From positions 1 through 5,275 of the forward strand of contig JAFGWD010000252.1 in NCBI GenBank assembly GCA_016937315.1: 5,275 nt of DNA, given 5' to 3'. Made by a program: the position numbers and the translations under genes. Numbering within the stretch: the first letter of the stretch is position 1; the number at the start of each line of letters is the position of its first letter. This DNA is from Rhodospirillaceae bacterium. Its GTDB lineage: Bacteria > Pseudomonadota > Alphaproteobacteria > Rhodospirillales > Rhodospirillaceae. Positions 1-4,857 of this stretch are shown here, piece by piece. A model generated the notes under the pieces. The model worked only from the letters and a program-made list of their open reading frames with translations. It was not told where the DNA came from and did not search any database.

Positions 1-395
1 AAGGTATAAGCGAGGAAATACCCCATTTGCGAAAAAGCCAAGGTCAGCATCACGAAATAGATGCCAGTGCGGCGGATCGACAACGCACCAACCAACGTGG
101 CGATCACCGCCCCCGTCGCCGCCGCCAACAGCAGCGCCGGAATCATACCGATTCCGCCGTGGATCATGGCCAAGGCCGACAGATACGACCCCGCGCCAAA
201 GAACAATCCCTGACCAAAGGACAACAGTCCGCCATACCCCAGCAACAGATTACAAGCCAATGCAGCCATGGCAAAAATCAGAATTTCGGTGGCCAGTGTC
301 GCCGATGGCAAAAGCAGCGGCAGCAAAACCAGAACCACAGCCACCACCAGCGTCATACCCCCAAAGATGCCCGACGTCTTAAGCAGATTACGCAT
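1..395 (-). CDS. livM: LivM-type branched-chain amino acid ABC transporter permease (N-terminal part, cut by window edge)
   Basis: This is an inner-membrane permease of the LivM family, the partner of LivH in HAAT-type ABC importers (branched-chain amino acids, urea, amides and related solutes). I translated it from the ATG at 395-393; 131 codons are visible and the gene continues past the left edge. A hydrophobic segment spans about residues 10-31 and another about 36-54. The LivM-type signature GLLSFGQGLFFGAGSY lies at about 56-71 and RRTGIYFVMLTLAFSQM at about 108-124, both typical of the family N-terminus. The start is 4 nt after the livH stop. A GGGAGGG tract inside the livH end, about 10 nt upstream, is the likely ribosome binding site, which implies coupled translation. 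The real substrate is unknown because the family is broad. Family assignment is firm; the symbol is a family name, not a substrate claim. Confidence 0.9.
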   Translation of the reverse strand, partial: MRNLLKTSGIFGGMTLVVAVVLVLLPLLLPSATLATEILIFAMAALACNLLLGYGGLLSFGQGLFFGAGSYLSALAMIHGGIGMIPALLLAAATGAVIATLVGALSIRRTGIYFVMLTLAFSQMGYFLAYT

Positions 396-399
396 CACC

Positions 400-1260
400 T
401 CAGGCCCTCCCGAACAGGCCATAAGGCCGCAGAAGAATGACGGCAGCCATCGCGCCATAAATCATCAAACTCGCGCCTTCCGGCCAAATGGCGGTCATCA
501 GGCTTTGCACCAAACCGATCATCAAGCCGCCAACCAAAGCCCCGGTAAACGACCCCATGCCACCAATCACCACAACAACAAAGGCCACGCCCAGAACTTC
601 CGGCCCCATGAAGGGATCCGCGCCACGGATCGGCCCGAACAACACCCCCGCCATGCCCGCCAAGCCAACGCCCAAAGCAAAAGTCAGGGAAAACAGCTTG
701 AAAATATCCACACCCAGCAAGGAAACCATTTCCGTGCTTTCGCTACCCGCACGGACCAAAGCCCCGAAGCGCGTACGTTCCATAAGCAACCACAAGATGA
801 AGCCGATCACCGCCGAAAACAGAATCAGAAACAGGCGATATTTGGGATAAGCAAACTTGCCCATGATCACGACACCCTGCAACGCCTCAGGCATCGGAAT
901 ACTTTTCCCAACCGGCCCCCAGATCAGGATGCTGGTTTCCTGGAGGATCAAGGCAATACCAACCGTGATCAGGATGTGGAAGGTGTGTGGCAAATGATAG
1001 GCGCGACGGATCAAAACCTTTTCCGCCCCCCAGGCCAGCACCCCGACAATCAAAGGGCCAAAGATCAAAGCCACCCAAAACTGGCCCGTTAAGGCCAACA
1101 GCGCGTAGCACAGATAACTGCCAAGCATGAAAAACGCGCCGTGGGCGAAATTCACGAAATTCAAAAGTCCAAAGATAATCGTCAACCCAACGGAAATCAG
1201 GAAGTAGATCATCCCCAAACCCAGGCCGTTCAAAGTCAGAAAAAAATACAAATTCAACAT
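400..1260 (-). CDS. livH: LivH-type branched-chain amino acid ABC transporter permease
   Basis: This inner-membrane permease of the LivH family forms the translocation channel together with LivM. It has 286 residues, the usual family size. The N-terminal hydrophobic segment (about 4-36) runs into GLLNFVNFAHGAFFMLGSY (about 31-48), the LivH hallmark. The cytoplasmic loop ERTRFGALVRAG (161-172) is the expected contact region for the ATPase. AFVVVVIGGMGSFTGALVGG (226-245) is the conserved C-terminal part. I chose the ATG at 1260-1258. The open frame extends to 1377, but that extra N-terminus is hydrophilic, lacks family similarity and would overlap the upstream gene. The ribosome binding site is weak (GGGGTG about 5 nt upstream). 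The gene lies 64 nt after the binding-protein gene, with a hairpin in the gap, and 4 nt before livM. Confidence 0.94.
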   Translation of the reverse strand: MLNLYFFLTLNGLGLGMIYFLISVGLTIIFGLLNFVNFAHGAFFMLGSYLCYALLALTGQFWVALIFGPLIVGVLAWGAEKVLIRRAYHLPHTFHILITVGIALILQETSILIWGPVGKSIPMPEALQGVVIMGKFAYPKYRLFLILFSAVIGFILWLLMERTRFGALVRAGSESTEMVSLLGVDIFKLFSLTFALGVGLAGMAGVLFGPIRGADPFMGPEVLGVAFVVVVIGGMGSFTGALVGGLMIGLVQSLMTAIWPEGASLMIYGAMAAVILLRPYGLFGRA

Positions 1261-1283
1261 GCCACACCCCGCGAGAGGATCAC

Positions 1284-1311
1284 GGACGCAGCGGAGAAAC
1301 CCGCCGCGTCC
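1284..1311 (-). promoter_or_regulatory. Intercistronic hairpin between the binding-protein gene and livH
   Basis: In the minus-strand transcript, the arm at 1311-1301 (GGACGCGGCGG) pairs with the arm at 1294-1284 (CCGCTGCGTCC) over 11 bp, including one G-U wobble, around a 6-nt loop. No T-run follows, so it does not look like a full intrinsic terminator. In binding-protein-dependent importers such a structure commonly protects the upstream message from 3' decay or lowers read-through, so that more binding protein than permease is made. That role is an inference here; the pairing is seen directly. Confidence 0.7.
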
Positions 1312-1324
1312 GGAATGGTCTGGA

Positions 1325-2524
1325 TCAGGCCATCTTGCAGAGGATTTTATCGCCCTGCGGGAATGACTGACCGGCACTCACCACTGTGGCGAGGTCGTCG
1401 GCATCCTTCATCGCGGACTTTGCCTTGCCCTTAAGCAGGTAATAGTCCTTGATCACCTGATGGTCGACGGCGCGGATGCTTTCTTTGCCGGTCGGCCCCT
1501 CATAGGCCATGCCTTCCATCGCCTTGGCGACGGCCTTGCCATTGGTGGAACCCGCCTTCTTGATCGCCTCCAAGATCACCTTGGTTCCGATATAGTCAGC
1601 GGCCATGGGGTAATTCGGCGACATGCCGTAAACCTCTTTGACCCGCTTGACCAAGGCGATGTTCATCGGCGACTGCACCTGGTGCCAATACTGGGCTCCC
1701 ATATACACGCCTTCCAGAATGTCCGGCCCCAAGGACTGGAACTGATCCAATCCTGCGGTCCATACCATCAGGATGGTCATCTGTTTTTTCAGGCCAAAGT
1801 TAACCGCCTGACGCAGGCAGTTGGACGCCTGACCACCAAAGTTCAGCAGAACCAAAACGTCCGGCTGGGCGGCCATAGCATTGGTTAGATAGCCGGAGAA
1901 TTCCTGCTCCTGCATCGAGTGATAGCTATTCCCGACATGCTCGACGCCCAAGTCCTTGAACAGGTCCTTGGCCGCAGTCAACAGAGCCTCACCAAACACG
2001 TACTGCGGCGTGATGGTGTACCAACGCCTTGCCTTAGGCAGCAACTTGGACAGTGGACGAACGGTTTCATGAACCGCGCCATAGGTCGGCACCGTCCAAC
2101 GGAAGGTTGACGCATTACAATCCGTACCGGTGATTTCATCGGCCCCGGCCGGGGTCATGAACACACCACCACCCTTGGCCACTTCCTTACCAACCGCCAG
2201 CGCGGTTGAGGACAAGGTGCAGCCATCAAAGAAGGTCGCGCCCTGCTGAATTGCTTCTTGCACCTTACGTACCGCCTTACCGGCGTTGCTTTCGGTGTCG
2301 ATGGTGACATAGGCGGGGTTCCCGCCCAAAAGCGGGCCAAAGTCCTGCACCGCAAGCTTGGACCCCATCTCCGCAAACTGGCCATAGCTGGCAAAAGCCC
2401 CGGACATGGACTTCAGGCCATGGATCGTCACCGGAGCAGCGGCCATGGCTGGTTTCAAAACGCCAGGCGCCGCCAACATCGTGGTGGCCGCAAGTCCGGT
2501 TTTCAGGAAGGAACGTCTGTTCAT
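1325..2524 (-). CDS. Periplasmic solute-binding protein of a HAAT-type ABC importer, Tat signal
   Basis: This type-1 periplasmic binding protein (Peripla_BP_6 / LivJ-like family) captures the solute for the LivH-LivM permease encoded just downstream. It has 399 residues, normal for the family. The N-terminus carries a twin-arginine motif (NRRSFLK, residues 2-8), a hydrophobic stretch (about 10-23) and an AMA cleavage site at 26-28, so export by the Tat pathway in a folded state is likely. The mature part begins with the usual first strand and a ligand-loop region SMSGAFASYGQF (about 39-50), followed by TIDTESNAGKAVRKVQEAI (about 74-92) and a second lobe with YGAVHETVRPL and TPQYVFGEALL. The ATG at 2524-2522 is preceded by GAGG with 5 nt spacing. 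The specific ligand cannot be read from the sequence. Relatives bind amino acids, amides, urea, aromatic acids or other organic solutes. The GntR neighbour suggests induction by a carbon or nitrogen source. Confidence 0.92.
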   Translation of the reverse strand: MNRRSFLKTGLAATTMLAAPGVLKPAMAAAPVTIHGLKSMSGAFASYGQFAEMGSKLAVQDFGPLLGGNPAYVTIDTESNAGKAVRKVQEAIQQGATFFDGCTLSSTALAVGKEVAKGGGVFMTPAGADEITGTDCNASTFRWTVPTYGAVHETVRPLSKLLPKARRWYTITPQYVFGEALLTAAKDLFKDLGVEHVGNSYHSMQEQEFSGYLTNAMAAQPDVLVLLNFGGQASNCLRQAVNFGLKKQMTILMVWTAGLDQFQSLGPDILEGVYMGAQYWHQVQSPMNIALVKRVKEVYGMSPNYPMAADYIGTKVILEAIKKAGSTNGKAVAKAMEGMAYEGPTGKESIRAVDHQVIKDYYLLKGKAKSAMKDADDLATVVSAGQSFPQGDKILCKMA

Positions 2525-2545
2525 GGAAGCCTCACTCTGTTTTTT

Positions 2546-2574
2546 TTAAGAACGGTTGGCACGGACAATGACAA
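2546..2574 (-). promoter_or_regulatory. Candidate promoter of the binding-protein gene
   Basis: In the 76-nt gap between the gntR stop and the binding-protein start, the minus strand reads TTGTCA (2574-2569), a 17-nt spacer and TCTTAA (2551-2546), followed by an A-run and the ribosome binding site. The -35 box is fair and the -10 box is poor (3 of 6 matches). Transcription could instead come only from upstream of gntR. I see no convincing terminator in this gap. Confidence 0.25.
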
Positions 2575-2600
2575 AAACTCTACGCATCCCCCGAGGTCAT

Positions 2601-3365
2601 TCATATCTGGGGGAAATCCAACAAAAACGAATTTGCGACCTCGCCTTCCAGTGCCGTCATGTGCCGTTCAGCATCCCGCATATGCTCCAACATCGTGACG
2701 CGCACCAAAGTCACGTCGCCAAGGCGATAGGCCAGCAGTAAACGGCGGTGATAAGAAACATTGGCCTCGCCAAACTGGTGGCGTTCTGGCTTGTAGGCCT
2801 TTTTCAGGACCACCAGATCGCGCAGCATGTCATTCAAGAAACGCCCCACGAACGCCAGCAATGGATTCGGGCAGGCATCGGCCAAAATGTTATGGAACTC
2901 CAGTTCCAGGATGCGCTGCACACGCTGTTCTTCCTCGGATTCGGGACGGCGGCTGCACGCAATGACGTTGTTTTCAAGAGCCGTGAATTGCGTTTCATCC
3001 AAATGCCCGACAACCGAAGCCGCCAGTTCCGGTTCCACAACCTTGCGGATTTGGTACACACCCTCACCATCGAGATGGTGAAAATGCAGAAAGTTACGCA
3101 ACATCCGCGCCGCAGGCTCACTGTCCGCATCGGCAAGATACGCACCACCACCGGGGCCCGTGCGGATCACAATCAGGCCCTCAACCTCCAGCGCCTTCAA
3201 AGCTTCGCGCACAGTACCCTTGGAACAGCGATAGGTTTCGATGAGGTCCGGTTCACTGGGCACTCGATCCCCAGGCTTCAAACGCTCAGCGACGATCAGG
3301 CGTTTCACATCCTGAACGATGACGTCCGAAAGTTTGGTGCGGCGGCGAATGGGGCGCTGAGCCAT
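2601..3365 (-). CDS. GntR-family transcriptional regulator, FadR subfamily (FCD domain)
   Basis: This cytoplasmic DNA-binding regulator probably controls the adjacent importer. It has 254 residues from the chosen start. A winged helix-turn-helix occupies about residues 10-78, with the GntR hallmark GDRVPSEPDLIETYRCSKGT followed by VREALKALEVEGLI and the wing GPGGGAYL. The all-helical C-terminal FCD domain occupies about 95-240. Histidines in FH (158), YH (206) and EH (228) sit where FCD proteins bind a metal ion next to the effector pocket. The usual Asp three residues before the FH motif appears to be Glu here, which is my reading from memory of the family. I prefer the ATG at 3365 because AGGG lies 6 nt upstream. 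An ATG two codons earlier (3371) has the same AGGG directly abutting it. The gene is 76 nt before the binding-protein gene on the same strand. The effector is unknown. Confidence 0.92.
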   Translation of the reverse strand: MAQRPIRRRTKLSDVIVQDVKRLIVAERLKPGDRVPSEPDLIETYRCSKGTVREALKALEVEGLIVIRTGPGGGAYLADADSEPAARMLRNFLHFHHLDGEGVYQIRKVVEPELAASVVGHLDETQFTALENNVIACSRRPESEEEQRVQRILELEFHNILADACPNPLLAFVGRFLNDMLRDLVVLKKAYKPERHQFGEANVSYHRRLLLAYRLGDVTLVRVTMLEHMRDAERHMTALEGEVANSFLLDFPQI

Positions 3366-3390
3366 GGGCATCCCTGAACGACGACAATGA

Positions 3391-3406
3391 ATTTATACGG
3401 ATAAAT
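3391..3406. promoter_or_regulatory. Palindrome, candidate operator upstream of gntR
   Basis: ATTTATACGGATAAAT has two perfect 6-bp arms around a 4-nt centre. It starts 25 bp upstream of the gntR start codon and lies just downstream of the candidate -10 box, over the predicted +1 region. GntR-family regulators often repress themselves through palindromes in this place. Because the tract is AT-rich, a chance palindrome is possible. Confidence 0.4.
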
Positions 3407-3413
3407 AGCATAA

Positions 3414-3442
3414 TTTCTAAAAACAGCACAAAGAAAAGTCAT
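3414..3442 (-). promoter_or_regulatory. Candidate sigma-70-type promoter of gntR
   Basis: The minus strand reads ATGACT (3442-3437), a 17-nt spacer and TAGAAA (3419-3414). Each box matches the consensus at 4 of 6 positions with ideal spacing, inside an AT-rich stretch of an otherwise GC-rich region. The predicted start would be near 3407, giving a leader of about 40 nt. Confidence 0.4.
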
Positions 3443-3460
3443 TTATATTTTATGCTTATT

Positions 3461-3507
3461 TTTTAGGCTAAAATGCACAGAGATTGTGCGAAACACCCAC
3501 CACAATC
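3461..3507. repeat. Cluster of short inverted repeats upstream of gntR
   Basis: Three inverted repeats lie side by side. TTTTAG-G-CTAAAA is at 3461-3473. GCACA (3475-3479) pairs with TGTGC (3485-3489) over a 5-nt loop. GATTGTG (3482-3488) pairs with CACAATC (3501-3507) over 12 nt. The last two share bases and exclude each other. They lie upstream of the candidate gntR promoter, so they may be protein-binding sites rather than RNA structures. No function can be assigned from the sequence. Confidence 0.3.
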
Positions 3508-3635
3508 GACAGACCTCCCCCGTCACGATGACCGAACGTGAGCCCCCGTCACCCGCACATCAAACCGCAGGCACACGCACACAAACGAGTCGCGCCGTAA
3601 AAAAAGCAGACTGGGGAACGGGAAAACAAAGGGAA
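3508..3635. other. Non-coding stretch between the gntR control region and tRNA-Arg
   Basis: I see no gene here. There is a 10-bp direct repeat, CCCCCGTCAC, at 3517-3526 and 3543-3552, 26 bp apart. In the minus-strand transcript leaving tRNA-Arg, the first 30 nt (3635-3606) are rich in C and T and poor in G, followed by seven T (3605-3599). There is no hairpin before the T-run, so this is not a standard intrinsic terminator. A C-rich, G-poor tract of this kind would suit Rho-dependent ending, which is an inference. Confidence 0.4.
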
Positions 3636-3712
3636 TGGTGCGCCCTACAGGATTCGAACCTGTGACCGTTCGCTTAGAAGGCGAATGCTCTATCCATCTG
3701 AGCTAAGGGCGC
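3636..3712 (-). tRNA. tRNA-Arg (anticodon TCT)
   Basis: The cloverleaf folds completely. The acceptor stem is GCGCCCT (3712-3706) with AGGGCGC (3646-3640). The D arm is GCTC/GAGC. The anticodon stem TTCGC/GCGAA holds the loop CTTCTAA, giving anticodon TCT, which reads AGA and probably AGG. The T arm ACAGG/CCTGT holds TTCGAAT. The discriminator base is A and the CCA end is encoded (3638-3636), so the mature length is 77 nt. It begins only 27 nt after the stop of the NDUFS4-like gene, which leaves little room for its own promoter. Confidence 0.97.
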
Positions 3713-3716
3713 GAAA

Positions 3717-3733
3717 GGGGCCTGAGGCGCCCC
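3717..3733 (-). terminator. GC-rich hairpin between the NDUFS4-like gene and tRNA-Arg
   Basis: In the minus-strand transcript, GGG-C-GCC (from 3733), loop TCA and GGCCCC form a 6-bp GC stem with one bulged C, followed by TTTC. It begins 6 nt after the NDUFS4-like stop codon and ends 4 nt before the tRNA-Arg 5' end. The T-tail is too short for an efficient intrinsic terminator. It may instead be a leader structure of the tRNA or a stabilising 3' end of the message. Confidence 0.4.
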
Positions 3734-3739
3734 AAACCG

Positions 3740-4036
3740 TCAGGACAGCTTCGAATACGCGAAGTTGTCGGAATAATTTTTCGGAACCAAGCGGCGGGTT
3801 TTAGGTTCTTCCACCGTGTAGTCCAGGCCCTTCTTCTCAGCAAAGGCCACCGCCGCATCGCGGCTATCGAATTTTAGTTTAACCTGCGTCAAGGTATCGT
3901 CAGACCCGACCCATCCCACCAGGGGGTCAGTGAAACGTTTTTCCGTCTCTTCGAAATCCAGGATCCATTTTGCAGCATTGCCTCGTCCCGACTGCATCGC
4001 GGTCTTGGCTGGCTGATAAATCCGGGCCTTCGCCAT
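3740..4036 (-). CDS. NDUFS4-like accessory subunit of respiratory complex I (ETC complex I subunit family)
   Basis: This small soluble protein is related to the mitochondrial 18-kDa subunit NDUFS4 (AQDQ). In alphaproteobacteria it is a supernumerary subunit of NADH:ubiquinone oxidoreductase, on the cytoplasmic peripheral arm. It has 98 residues, close to full length for bacterial members, and no signal peptide or membrane segment. Family blocks visible are ARIYQPAKTAMQSGR (about 4-18), DPLVGWVGSDDTLTQVKLKF (about 37-56), AVAFAEKKGLDYTV (about 62-75) and the C-terminal PKNYSDNFAY (about 85-94). The ATG at 4036-4034 has AGGGA 6 nt upstream. It is not next to nuo genes. It lies 38 nt after tRNA-Pro and 27 nt before tRNA-Arg on the same strand, so it may share their transcript. 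The family call is strong; its presence in the assembled complex is inferred from homologues. Confidence 0.92.
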   Translation of the reverse strand: MAKARIYQPAKTAMQSGRGNAAKWILDFEETEKRFTDPLVGWVGSDDTLTQVKLKFDSRDAAVAFAEKKGLDYTVEEPKTRRLVPKNYSDNFAYSKLS

Positions 4037-4057
4037 GGCGTTTCCCTTTCGCTGCTG

Positions 4058-4077
4058 CCACGCCGAGGATGGCGTGG
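4058..4077 (-). promoter_or_regulatory. Hairpin that includes the tRNA-Pro CCA end
   Basis: In the minus-strand transcript, CCACGCC (4077-4071) pairs perfectly with GGCGTGG (4064-4058) around a 6-nt loop. The first three bases are the encoded CCA of tRNA-Pro. The hairpin lies between the tRNA and the ribosome binding site of the NDUFS4-like gene. There is no T-run, so termination is unlikely. A role in 3' processing of the precursor is possible but unproven. Confidence 0.5.
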
Positions 4078-4151
4078 TCGGGGTGATAGGATTCGAACCT
4101 ACGACTTTCGGCTCCCAAAGCCGACGCTCTACCAGGCTGAGCTACACCCCG
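4075..4151 (-). tRNA. tRNA-Pro (anticodon TGG)
   Basis: The acceptor stem is CGGGGTG (4151-4145) with CACCCCG (4085-4079). The first pair is C-G, typical of bacterial tRNA-Pro. The D arm is GCTC/GAGC. The anticodon stem TCGGC/GCCGA holds the loop TTTGGGA, giving anticodon TGG, which reads CCA and, by wobble, other CCN codons. The T arm GTAGG/CCTAT holds TTCGAAT. The discriminator is A and CCA is encoded (4077-4075), giving 77 nt. It starts 43 nt after the DUF192 gene on the same strand. Confidence 0.97.
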
Positions 4152-4159
4152 TGGGGTGG

Positions 4160-4188
4160 AAAATATGGATTTCCCCGTCACAAGGCAA
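4160..4188 (-). promoter_or_regulatory. Candidate promoter of tRNA-Pro
   Basis: In the 43-nt gap after the DUF192 stop, the minus strand reads TTGCCT (4188-4183), a 17-nt spacer and TATTTT (4165-4160), which would place the start about 2-3 nt before the mature tRNA end. The boxes are moderate matches. Read-through from the DUF192 gene is the alternative. Confidence 0.3.
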
Positions 4189-4194
4189 TGCTTT

Positions 4195-4665
4195 TCAGTG
4201 AGGCAATGAAACTCTGGGACTTTGCTCCAGGAAAATCCGGTCCCCAGACTGGATGCCAAGAGCATTGGCACCCCCCCCATTCACTTCAAGAACCCAACGC
4301 ACCGGAACCGGCGAGGCAATGACGGTCTCGTCAAAGGGACGCGCCATGGCATGGACGTGGCGGATGGTTCTGTCCGCATCAACAAACAGCATATCCAGGG
4401 GGATCCGGGTTTGATGCATCCACATCCGCGACATCACCGGACGCCCATAATCGAACAGCATACCCGCATCTACAGCCAAGCGATCACGCCCCATAAGGCC
4501 AATCGCCCGCGACTCCGGAGTTGCAGCAAGTTCCACCTGAAGCCGTGCCACCACCACCGCCCCACGTATCACATCCAAGGGGAAGGTCAATGATTCCGCA
4601 CCAGCGGGTTGTGCCTGCAACAAAACCCCCAGCCCCAATAAGAAAGCCGCGCAACGCCTGATCAC
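4195..4665 (-). CDS. Secreted DUF192 family protein
   Basis: This 156-residue protein belongs to the DUF192 family, whose biochemical role is not established. A Sec signal peptide is clear: RR at 3-4, a hydrophobic core at about 6-18 and an AGA cleavage site at 21-23, so the mature protein is periplasmic or secreted. Family blocks follow in order: TPESRAIGLMGRD (about 49-61), DAGMLFDYGRP (66-76), MWMHQTRIPLDMLFVDAD (81-98), FDETVIASPVPVRWVLEVNGG (111-131) and LGIQSGDRIFL (136-146). The start is GTG at 4665-4663, supported by GAGG 7 nt upstream; no ATG fits the signal peptide better. A run of eight G in the coding strand (4278-4271) encodes part of the Gly triplet at 130-132. The gene is divergent from the thiamine-controlled gene on its right and 43 nt before tRNA-Pro. 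Confidence 0.9.
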   Translation of the reverse strand: MIRRCAAFLLGLGVLLQAQPAGAESLTFPLDVIRGAVVVARLQVELAATPESRAIGLMGRDRLAVDAGMLFDYGRPVMSRMWMHQTRIPLDMLFVDADRTIRHVHAMARPFDETVIASPVPVRWVLEVNGGGANALGIQSGDRIFLEQSPRVSLPH

Positions 4666-4693
4666 GATTAAGCCTCTTCTCTACGTTACGCCC

Positions 4694-4722
4694 TTGACCT
4701 GTATCAGCCCCCACACCATACA
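4694..4722 (+). promoter_or_regulatory. Candidate promoter of the TPP-riboswitch transcript
   Basis: TTGACC (4694-4699, 5 of 6 matches to the -35 consensus) is followed by a 17-nt spacer and CATACA (4717-4722, a weak -10 box). The start would be near 4729, about 30 nt before the aptamer, which is a sensible distance. It lies in the divergent gap, only about 30 bp from the DUF192 start. Confidence 0.4.
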
Positions 4723-4758
4723 AGGAGAGACCGTGCGGAACCAGCCTTCCGCATTCCT

Positions 4759-4849
4759 TCACGGGGGGAGCCGCCAAAGCGGCTGAGAGGCCTCTGTTCC
4801 GGGGCGACTCCGAGAACCTGATCCGGTTCGAACCGGCGTAGGGACGTGA
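4759..4849 (+). promoter_or_regulatory. TPP riboswitch (THI element)
   Basis: The conserved TPP aptamer segments are all present in order. P1 is TCACG (4759-4763) with CGTGA (4845-4849). A short P3 hairpin is AGCCGC/GCGGCT (4769-4774 with 4779-4784), running into CTGAGA (4783-4788), the pyrimidine-sensing segment. CCTGATC (4817-4823) is followed by a P5 hairpin within CCGGTTCGAACCGG (4823-4836) and the signature GCGTAGGGA (4836-4844). The element binds thiamine pyrophosphate and lowers expression of the downstream gene. The start codon lies only 8 nt after P1, and I see no terminator hairpin with a T-run between them, so control of translation initiation is the likely mechanism. Confidence 0.95.
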
Positions 4850-4857
4850 CCATCAGC

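Noticed and set aside
27..1092. Long open frames on the plus strand opposite livM and livH
   Set aside because: They are antisense shadows of the permease genes. Their products are rich in Q, H, R, N and P with no family pattern, while the minus-strand frames give clear LivM and LivH signatures.
1261..1377. N-terminal extension of LivH to the ATG at 1377
   Set aside because: The extension overlaps the binding-protein gene, is charged and not membrane-like, and includes the intercistronic hairpin. The ATG at 1260 fits the family N-terminus.
2588..2613. CCCCC/GGGGG inverted repeat at the gntR stop as a terminator
   Set aside because: It has only five paired bases across a 16-nt loop, and the next T-run is about 10 nt further on, so it does not fit an intrinsic terminator.
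2748..3377. 209-codon open frame on the plus strand opposite gntR
   Set aside because: It is antisense to a full-length GntR/FCD protein, has no recognisable domain and lacks a convincing ribosome binding site.
3469..3600. Possible small RNA on the plus strand from the TAAAAT box at 3469-3474
   Set aside because: There is no matching -35 box at the proper spacing and no plus-strand terminator before tRNA-Arg.
4222..4593. Plus-strand open frame opposite the DUF192 gene
   Set aside because: It is an antisense shadow with a low-complexity H/R/P-rich product; the minus strand encodes a complete signal peptide plus DUF192 fold.
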